Origin: Chloroflexota bacterium
GTDB taxonomy: Bacteria; Chloroflexota; Dehalococcoidia; Lucifugimonadales; Lucifugimonadaceae
Length of the DNA stretch: 20,168 nt
Direction: 5' to 3'
Assembly: GCA_002730795.1 (NCBI GenBank)
Contig: PCAX01000024.1
Span: forward strand, 13,041-33,208
Under the pieces are notes generated by a model. It was not told the DNA's origin. It ran no database searches and was given only the letters and a program-made list of their open reading frames with translations. Shown here piece after piece: positions 14,660-20,168 of the stretch (positions are counted from its first letter, which is position 1; each line of letters starts with the position of its first letter). A program made the position numbers and the translations under genes.

Positions 14660-16333
14660 ATGACGGTTATGACGGGCACATATGGATTGCTTGAAATGCT
14701 TAGGGCAGAAAATGTTAAGTATATTTTTGGTAACCCTGGTACCAGCGAAGCGGCGATAATGGATGGGCTTGAAGATTTCCCTGATATCGAATATATATTG
14801 GTTGTACAAGAAGGTGTGGCAGTTGGCATGGCGGATGCCTACGCGCGTGCAACTGGAAAAGTCGGATTCATAAGCCTGCACATAGATAATGGGTTAGCCA
14901 ATGCATTCTCGCTACTTGCGGACTCAAACTATGCCGGAACTCCCCTTGTTATCACAGCGGGTAATAAGGACGTAAGAAAATTAGCCGAAGGCCGTTCAGA
15001 TTTAGCTCGTATGGCAGAACCTTTTTGCAAATGGAGCGTAGAGATAACCCACCCTGACCAATACCCAAACGTTTTAAGGCGTGCTTTTTTGGAAGCTAGA
15101 ACTCCGCCAACAGGGCCCGTGTTTGTGTCTTTTTCGGCAAATTCTCTGGATGACGAAGCCGATATGGATATTTATCCATCATCTACTAATATTTATCTCC
15201 CTGATCCTCACGCTTCATCAGTGAAAAGAGCAACTGGATTATTACAATCATCCAAACACCCTATAATGTTGGTCGGGGATAGAGTCGGTGAAAATGACGC
15301 TATCGAGGAGACTGTCCAACTTGCTGAACAAATCGGCGCCAGGGTATACGGACATGTAAGCACACAAGTGAATTTTCCTACAAACCACCCCCAATACTTA
15401 GGGAAGTTACCTTGGGCTAGTATAAGAACCGAAAATACAAGAGAAAAGCTTGAAAAATCAGATGTAGTTTTAGCTATAGGATGCCCAGTATTTTCAGATT
15501 ATTTTTATGTTCCTGAAAAAGTATTACACAATCAATCTTCACTGATTCACATAGACACAAATCTAGGTGAAATTGGTAAAACCGAACGGACTACACTAGG
15601 AATACATGCTTCACCAAAAAAAACATTATCCCTAATTTCACGTGAATTATCTGAAAACATTACGGGATCCGAAATAGAAACGGCGAAAGTTCGTAAGTTA
15701 GAAATAGAAGCAGAATCTTTGAATTTGCGCAAAAAATTCATAGAAGTTGCTAACGAAGAGTCTCCAACTGCTCCGATCGGAGTTGGAGCAATGGCTAAAG
15801 CAATTAGTGAAAATATACCTGCCAATTCGGTTGTATTTGATGATTCGGTGAGTTCTGGAGGAATGTTGCACTCAGCTGTAAAATTTTCCCGACCTAAATC
15901 ATATTTTGGGTCTCGGGGAGGAGCAATAGGATGGGGTATGGGATCTGGCTTGGGGTTGAAATTGGCAAATCCTGACCGACCGGTGTTTGCTATCGTAGGT
16001 GACGGTAGCGCAATGATGACAATTCAAGCTCTATGGACCTCTGTGAATTCAAAAATTCCAGTAATCTTTATAATTTGCAATAATGCTTCCTACCGAGTAC
16101 TTAAAGTTAATATGAACATATATAAGGAAGACGTTTTAGGTCAAAAGGATTACTCTAGCAAATATCTAAATATGGACTTTCCAATCCCGTTTGATTTCAA
16201 AGCTATAGCTGATGCTTTTGGTGCAAAAGGATACCGTATAGAAGATATAAAACAATTGGGGCCGACAATCAAAGAAGCAATTGATTTAAACGAAACAACA
16301 GTAATAGATGTAATAATAGATGGAACAATCTAA
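14660..16333 (+). CDS. ThDP-dependent enzyme, benzoylformate decarboxylase/acetolactate synthase-like
   Basis: The 557-residue protein has the usual three ThDP-enzyme domains. The catalytic cofactor-activating glutamate is Glu51 in VVQEGVAVGMADAYA. The diphosphate/Mg2+ motif begins GDGSA at 447 and ends at Asn474-Asn475. Overall it aligns best with benzoylformate decarboxylase: NPGTSEA (25-31), FISLHIDNG (70-78, keeping the catalytic His74), GPVFVS, and the CPVFSDYFYVPE segment (275-286). Against my memory of that enzyme, the active-site Ser26 is Thr28 here and His281 is Tyr281, so the 2-oxo acid substrate or the reaction is probably different. It would act in the cytoplasm on a 2-oxo acid or carry out carboligation. 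A 101-base gap separates it from the glutaredoxin gene; a second ATG lies three codons inside. Confidence 0.8.
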   Translation: MTVMTGTYGLLEMLRAENVKYIFGNPGTSEAAIMDGLEDFPDIEYILVVQEGVAVGMADAYARATGKVGFISLHIDNGLANAFSLLADSNYAGTPLVITAGNKDVRKLAEGRSDLARMAEPFCKWSVEITHPDQYPNVLRRAFLEARTPPTGPVFVSFSANSLDDEADMDIYPSSTNIYLPDPHASSVKRATGLLQSSKHPIMLVGDRVGENDAIEETVQLAEQIGARVYGHVSTQVNFPTNHPQYLGKLPWASIRTENTREKLEKSDVVLAIGCPVFSDYFYVPEKVLHNQSSLIHIDTNLGEIGKTERTTLGIHASPKKTLSLISRELSENITGSEIETAKVRKLEIEAESLNLRKKFIEVANEESPTAPIGVGAMAKAISENIPANSVVFDDSVSSGGMLHSAVKFSRPKSYFGSRGGAIGWGMGSGLGLKLANPDRPVFAIVGDGSAMMTIQALWTSVNSKIPVIFIICNNASYRVLKVNMNIYKEDVLGQKDYSSKYLNMDFPIPFDFKAIADAFGAKGYRIEDIKQLGPTIKEAIDLNETTVIDVIIDGTI

Positions 16334-16395
16334 ATCTTCACTCATACTGCATTTTTGAAAACCAACCCTTGTTCAGGACAATTTAACACACTTTC

Positions 16396-16893
16396 ATGAT
16401 TTTTCGAAATGGGTTTAGAAGTGTTTACACTAATGCCAGTATTAATCTTGGCAAAAAAATAAGCGGCCATTTCACTACCATAAAAATTTTTGGCTATTTT
16501 CATCTTTTTATATTTCGTTTATCGAATGGGAGGTTATTAAACAAATTTGGCAATCTTCCTTGTTTGATTTTGACCACAACTGGGAAAAAAACTGGGAAAA
16601 AACGACAAACTCCCCTAATCTATCTGACGGACGAAAACAGCTTCATTTGTGTGGCTTCGTTTGGGGGCAATACTAAACATCCAAATTGGTATAACAATTT
16701 AAACCAAAACCCCAATGTTGCTGTCACTGTAAATAGAAAAACTTATGAATGTAAGGCATCGACTCTTCAGAACAAATCTAGGAAATTGATGTGGTCAAAA
16801 TTAACAAATATGTACCCCAATTATCCTACTTATGAAAAAATGTCAGGCAGACAATTACCCGTCGTAAAGCTAACTCCAAAAAAGAACAAATGA
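16396..16893 (+). CDS. Ddn-like deazaflavin (F420)-dependent nitroreductase family protein
   Basis: The 165-residue protein matches the Ddn/DUF385 split beta-barrel family, whose characterised members bind coenzyme F420 and reduce nitro compounds or quinones. The cofactor signature is visible: LTTTGKKTGKKRQTPLIYL (59-77), then VASFGGNTKHPNWYNNLNQNP (86-106) and a C-terminal YPNYPTYEKMSGRQLPVVKL (140-159). Residues 1-50 are a basic, partly hydrophobic helix, as in Ddn, where it can associate with the membrane. Its presence implies that the organism makes F420. The ATG has no clear ribosome site. Its stop overlaps the SDR start by 4 bases (ATGA), so the two are coupled. The substrate is unknown. 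Confidence 0.85.
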   Translation: MIFRNGFRSVYTNASINLGKKISGHFTTIKIFGYFHLFIFRLSNGRLLNKFGNLPCLILTTTGKKTGKKRQTPLIYLTDENSFICVASFGGNTKHPNWYNNLNQNPNVAVTVNRKTYECKASTLQNKSRKLMWSKLTNMYPNYPTYEKMSGRQLPVVKLTPKKNK

Positions 16894-17741
16894 ATCCCAA
16901 AAACAAAGTTACATGCATAATAACAGGGGCAACTTCCGGAATTGGGTTAGAATCTGCTATTCAATTGGCAACGAGGGGATTTTTTATAATAGGAATAGGA
17001 AGAAACGACGATCGTTGCATTCGGGCATTCCAAAAGGTAAAACAACACACTGAATTTCGCGACCCTGTGTTCCTTAATTGTGATCTTTCAGACCAAAAAC
17101 AAATAAAAGATTTATCCGAAATTATATGTGATTACACCGATCGAGTGGACGTGATGATTAATAATGCTGCTGGAATTTTTTTAACACGAAAATTAGACGC
17201 TCAAGGTATTGAAATGTCGTGGAGCGTAAATTATCTTTCCCATTTTTTATTAACCGGACTACTGTTGAAAAAATTAAAAAATTGGAATAATTCCAAAATA
17301 ATTAACCTTTCTTCAATAGCACACGAAAACTCCTCGATTAATTTCAGTGATGTATCATTTGAGGAAAATTTTAACGGTATGAAATCTTATCGTCAGAGCA
17401 AACTGGCAATGCTGATGTGGACATATATACTCGCGGATAAATTGAATAAATCAGGAACATCGGTTAATGCCGTTCACCCAGGAATAATCAGAACTCGATT
17501 ACTTTCGAATAATGGTGTTTTTTCGCCTCTACTGAACTTCGGGTTGAAAATAGTCGGAAAAAACGTAACAAAAGGTGCTTCAAATGTGGCTAGAATAGCC
17601 GATATTCCCGACGATAAAAATATCAGTGGAAAATATTTCTATGAGAGCAAAATCCAAGAATCTTCCCTAAATTCGATGGACAAAAAGAATCAAATTCGCC
17701 TTTGGTTGTTAAGTGAACAGATGTCGGGGTTCAAATATTGA
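16890..17741 (+). CDS. Short-chain dehydrogenase/reductase (retinol dehydrogenase/WWOX-like)
   Basis: The 283-residue protein is a classical SDR. It has the nucleotide-binding TGATSGIG (12-19), NCDL (63-66), INNAAG (90-95), Asn114 in WSVNYLSHF, the catalytic serine in NLSS (139-142) and YRQSK (Tyr167, Lys171), followed by VNAVHPGIIRT (192-202). The layout, with a long C-terminal substrate part and a VHPG motif, is closest to the retinol-dehydrogenase/WWOX-like subgroup. These oxidise or reduce alcohols and carbonyls with NAD(P)(H). Arg38 at the end of the second strand (GIGRND) suggests NADP(H). It overlaps the Ddn-like gene by 4 bases and ends 8 bases before the convergent PhyH-like gene. 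The substrate is not determined. Confidence 0.85.
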   Translation: MNPKNKVTCIITGATSGIGLESAIQLATRGFFIIGIGRNDDRCIRAFQKVKQHTEFRDPVFLNCDLSDQKQIKDLSEIICDYTDRVDVMINNAAGIFLTRKLDAQGIEMSWSVNYLSHFLLTGLLLKKLKNWNNSKIINLSSIAHENSSINFSDVSFEENFNGMKSYRQSKLAMLMWTYILADKLNKSGTSVNAVHPGIIRTRLLSNNGVFSPLLNFGLKIVGKNVTKGASNVARIADIPDDKNISGKYFYESKIQESSLNSMDKKNQIRLWLLSEQMSGFKY

Positions 17742-17749
17742 CCCACACT

Positions 17750-18769
17750 TCACGCACAAGCTGGATCGTCAGTGTCCCATCTCTGGAAACTAAATTGTTC
17801 AGCTCCAGCTAGGCCATCTCTGGCTTCAGTCCAAAGTTTGCTCCAATGGTATGGATTAGTTAATACCTCTCCTGGATTTAATTTACTTCTGGCAACAAAT
17901 CCCGGGAAAACACTTCTTCCCGTTTTTTGACCAACTGGGTTATACCGTAAATCAAAACTCCATCTTATGCGGTCACTAATGTTGGGAAGGGCAGCGTGCA
18001 CCGTTTTTTTGGTGAACAGCAGAACAGATCCTTTTTTCATCGGAACTGGTGCAGAACTTTCAACATCAAACAGGTGATCAGGTATCTGCAATCCGAAGCT
18101 ACCCGGTGGCACGTTATCTGATACATCCTTAGATTTGTTTTTTACCTCATATCCAGGACAATGAGTTAAGAGTTCACCCCTATGTGAACCAGGAACAACT
18201 GTTAGACACCCATTTTTTTCGTCAGTATTCATAAGTGGAAACCAAACCGTTAGCATATCTGATTCGTCAGCCTCTTCAGTAACAACTCCAAGATCTTGAT
18301 GCCAAGGAGTGGCTCCGAATTTAACGCGCCCTTTACCATCCTTGGGACATTGATCTTCAGGTATTTTTATTCGGACATGTTGTACTGGATTTGAGTAAAT
18401 TTCAGATCCTATCAAAGATTCAACTAGATCTAAAAGCCTCGTGTCTGTCAGGGCATTAAAAACAGCTGGTCCCGCCCAAAATGGGGTGTCAGACTTTATC
18501 TCACCCTGAGGTAAGGAAAAGTCAAAATATTGATTATGAACTTCACCGCTTTCAGCGTAAATGTTGGTGACTCTGTCGCCAAACTCTAAATCTTGATATT
18601 TTGACTTTATTGACCCTTTTTCATAGAGGGTGGTCGCCAAATTATCCAAAACTTTCTCGTATTCTTCTACCACTGGATCAATTACGGTCTCATGATCTAG
18701 AACATCATCTACCTTAAGAAATCCATATTCCTCGAAATGATCAATTTGTTCATTGGTAAGGGCAGGCAT
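17750..18769 (-). CDS. Phytanoyl-CoA dioxygenase (PhyH)-family Fe(II)/2-oxoglutarate oxygenase
   Basis: The 339-residue protein belongs to the PhyH group of non-heme iron oxygenases. The iron facial triad is HxD in PWHQDLG (155-161, His157 and Asp159) plus the distal His258 in KKTVHAALP. An arginine in DRIRWSFDLRY (266-276) would bind the 2-oxoglutarate carboxylate. VVPGSHRGE (191-199) is also typical. The start is set at ATG 18769 because GGAGA lies about 6 bases upstream and the family N-terminus (LTNEQIDHFEEYGFLKVDD) begins there. An in-frame ATG 12 codons upstream has no such site. Members hydroxylate diverse small molecules, and the substrate here is unknown. It lies downstream of the hydroxyacid dehydrogenase on the same strand with a 120-base gap. 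Confidence 0.85.
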   Translation of the reverse strand: MPALTNEQIDHFEEYGFLKVDDVLDHETVIDPVVEEYEKVLDNLATTLYEKGSIKSKYQDLEFGDRVTNIYAESGEVHNQYFDFSLPQGEIKSDTPFWAGPAVFNALTDTRLLDLVESLIGSEIYSNPVQHVRIKIPEDQCPKDGKGRVKFGATPWHQDLGVVTEEADESDMLTVWFPLMNTDEKNGCLTVVPGSHRGELLTHCPGYEVKNKSKDVSDNVPPGSFGLQIPDHLFDVESSAPVPMKKGSVLLFTKKTVHAALPNISDRIRWSFDLRYNPVGQKTGRSVFPGFVARSKLNPGEVLTNPYHWSKLWTEARDGLAGAEQFSFQRWDTDDPACA

Positions 18770-18889
18770 AATTTTTCTCCAAACACAAATTTTTTGCCAT
18801 GACAATTATCGATTCAATAATACAATTTTATATCGGGATAAGTAAACATTTTTGTAATTATTGGATAAGCAAATAAAAAACCCACTAAA

Positions 18890-19873
18890 TCATTCCCAAT
18901 TGATATCTTCTGCATTAACGCAATGAGGTGGTAGCTTACCTTGTATCCCAGCAATAATATTATCGACAGTCATTTCGGACATTTTCTTCCTTGTTCCAAC
19001 TGTAGCAGAGGCTATATGGGGTAAAATGGTGACGTTTTCCATTCGTAACAACGGATGATCAGCCGGTATGGGTTCGGGATCAGTAACATCTAGAGCCGCA
19101 TACGATATCTCTTTTTTTAGCAATCCGTCTGATAATGCATTTGTGTCAACCGTAGGCCCCCTAGACGTGTTAACCAAAACTGAAGTGGGTTTCATAATCT
19201 CTAGTTCACGTGTTCCAATTAGATTTTTTGTTTCATCTGTCAATGGGCAGTGTAGTGAAACGAAATCCGATATTTTTAACAGTTCTTCCAAATCATTAAT
19301 TCGTTTGCATCCAAAATCATCGTCTGGAGTGCTACGAGTAAAGTAAATGACGTTCATCCCTGATGCCAACGCTCTTTTTGCAACAGATTTACCGATACGA
19401 CCAAATCCAATTATGCCTAAAGTCGAACCGTTAATATCTAGACCAAGCAAATCCAGCGGATCAAACCATTTCCACTGGCCACTACGGACAAATCTATCAC
19501 TTTCGGCAAGTCGTCTCGCCGCTGATTGAATAACGGCAAACGCAAAATCTGCTGTCGTTTCGGTTAAAACTCCAGGAGTATTTCCCACTGCAATATTTCT
19601 TTCAGAAGCATCTTCTACCTTTATATTGTCGTACCCTACGCCAAACTCCGCTATTACCTTGAGGTTTTTTCCTGCAATATCCATAATTTCCCCATTCACA
19701 AGATCGGTGATATGAGCAAAAATTCCGGAACATCCAAGTACTGCTTTTTTTAATTCAGCCCGCGTAGGAGGTTCGGGACGATCCAAAACAGTGACATCAG
19801 CGACTTCACCTAATCGATTGATCTGTTCTTGAAATTGCCTACGGGTTATTAACACTTTTAGATTAGTTGACAA
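18890..19873 (-). CDS. D-2-hydroxyacid dehydrogenase (glyoxylate/hydroxypyruvate reductase-like)
   Basis: The 327-residue protein has the D-isomer-specific 2-hydroxyacid dehydrogenase layout. The Rossmann loop GFGRIG is at 156-161. The catalytic triad is Arg238 (NTSRGP), Glu267 (DPEP) and His286 (LPHIASAT). EFGVGYDNI (76-84) lies in the substrate domain. The second strand ends in YFTRS with Arg180, which favours NADP(H), as in glyoxylate/hydroxypyruvate reductases. The start codon is TTG at 19873-19871, supported by GGGAGA 7 bases upstream and by the family-length N-terminus. It reduces 2-oxo acids to D-2-hydroxyacids or the reverse in the cytoplasm. It is divergent from the split-barrel gene at 19953 and probably precedes the PhyH-like gene in one transcript. 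Confidence 0.88.
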   Translation of the reverse strand: MSTNLKVLITRRQFQEQINRLGEVADVTVLDRPEPPTRAELKKAVLGCSGIFAHITDLVNGEIMDIAGKNLKVIAEFGVGYDNIKVEDASERNIAVGNTPGVLTETTADFAFAVIQSAARRLAESDRFVRSGQWKWFDPLDLLGLDINGSTLGIIGFGRIGKSVAKRALASGMNVIYFTRSTPDDDFGCKRINDLEELLKISDFVSLHCPLTDETKNLIGTRELEIMKPTSVLVNTSRGPTVDTNALSDGLLKKEISYAALDVTDPEPIPADHPLLRMENVTILPHIASATVGTRKKMSEMTVDNIIAGIQGKLPPHCVNAEDINWE

Positions 19874-19952
19874 CTAAAATTCTCCCTTGTAATGACATTT
19901 GTTATCCACAAACGTTAATGTTGTTTAAGCGATAATAATATAGTAAAAAGTA

Positions 19953-20168
19953 ATGACAGATACAACACTACCAAGTCGTTTAATATCCATACTCGATGAG
20001 AGTTTTTATATCCGTACAACTCTCATCAGAAAAAATGGTTCTCGGAGAACCTTCGAAACCACATACTACTGGGATGGAAATAAAACGTTGGTATTATCCG
20101 GGTATCCTGGGAAACGAGACTGGGTAGCAAGCATATCCAGAAATCCAAAAGTTGTCATACATACCGTG
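19953..20168 (+). CDS. Split beta-barrel (F420/FMN-binding, DUF385/PNPOx-like) protein, partial
   Basis: An open frame of 72 codons begins at ATG 19953 and runs off the right edge. It reads MTDTTLPSRLISILDES, then KNGSRRTFETTYYWDGNKTL, then VLSGYPGKRDWVASISRNPKV. The pattern of a basic G-x-R/S-R-x segment, a YYW-DG hairpin, then SGxxGxxDWVxxIxxNPxV matches the deazaflavin-dependent nitroreductase/pyridoxamine-phosphate-oxidase-like split barrel. It would be the second such protein in the window after the Ddn-like one. The ribosome site is weak (AAAAG). A 10-bp perfect inverted repeat lies inside the coding region. The cofactor and substrate cannot be settled from the fragment. Confidence 0.65.
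   Translation, partial: MTDTTLPSRLISILDESFYIRTTLIRKNGSRRTFETTYYWDGNKTLVLSGYPGKRDWVASISRNPKVVIHTV
19995..20027. repeat. 10-bp perfect inverted repeat inside the terminal partial gene
   Basis: GATGAGAGTT and AACTCTCATC are perfect inverted copies separated by 13 bases. The repeat lies 42 bases into the coding frame. It could be an operator for the divergent promoters upstream, an mRNA hairpin, or chance. Confidence 0.5.

Noticed and set aside
18770..18805. Upstream start for the PhyH-like protein
   Set aside because: The extra 12 residues would read through the ribosome site of the ATG at 18769 and do not resemble the family.

Overview
The window is 20.2 kb of AT-rich bacterial DNA (about 40% G+C by eye), densely packed with metabolic genes. 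It has no tRNA, rRNA, CRISPR array or transposase that I can see, and no stretch above 300 bases lacks a gene. The content suggests a free-living, probably marine, heterotroph of the SAR202-like Chloroflexota type or a relative. The signs are a UGSC-family selenoprotein, an enolase-superfamily sugar-acid dehydratase, two split-barrel proteins of the deazaflavin (F420) type, a phytanoyl-CoA-dioxygenase-like oxygenase, and many amidohydrolases. This placement is inference from gene content only; no phylogenetic marker is present.

Layout. Bases 1-263 (minus) hold the start of a beta-hydroxyacid dehydrogenase. Bases 353-6391 are a hydrolase block: a ceramidase-like protein (minus), a CehA/McbA-type metallohydrolase diverging from it (plus), then an M19 dipeptidase and an M14/aspartoacylase-type deacylase in a minus-strand pair. 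Bases 6543-8632 carry a 2-oxopent-4-enoate-hydratase-like protein and an L-rhamnose mutarotase (plus), converging on an amidohydrolase/lactonase-like gene (minus). Bases 13939-8788 (minus) are a tight four-gene operon: a selenoprotein, a mannonate-dehydratase-like protein, an L-rhamnonate-dehydratase-like enolase-superfamily protein, and an MFS transporter. Bases 14073-17741 (plus) diverge from it: a small NifU-like CxxC protein, a glutaredoxin-like protein, a benzoylformate-decarboxylase-like ThDP enzyme, a Ddn-like F420 protein and an SDR. Bases 19873-17750 (minus) hold a D-2-hydroxyacid dehydrogenase and a PhyH-like oxygenase. The window ends inside a plus-strand split-barrel gene.

The main result is the selenoprotein. 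Two apparently separate minus-strand reading frames (13939-13652 and 13633-12242) are one continuous 565-residue gene interrupted by a single in-frame UGA at 13654-13652. The UGA lies exactly at the first position of a U-G-T-C motif, the position of selenocysteine in the UGSC (seleno)protein family. A perfect 8-bp stem with a 3-nt loop starts 11 nt after the UGA, which fits a bacterial SECIS element. The gene heads a sugar-acid dehydratase/transporter operon and lies back to back with two small CxxC proteins that could be its redox partners.

Taken together, the sugar genes (mutarotase, lactonase-like amidohydrolase, rhamnonate-dehydratase-like, mannonate-dehydratase-like, FAH-fold hydratase/hydrolase, SDR) could form much of a non-phosphorylative route for 6-deoxyhexoses or related sugar acids. 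That pathway reading is an inference.
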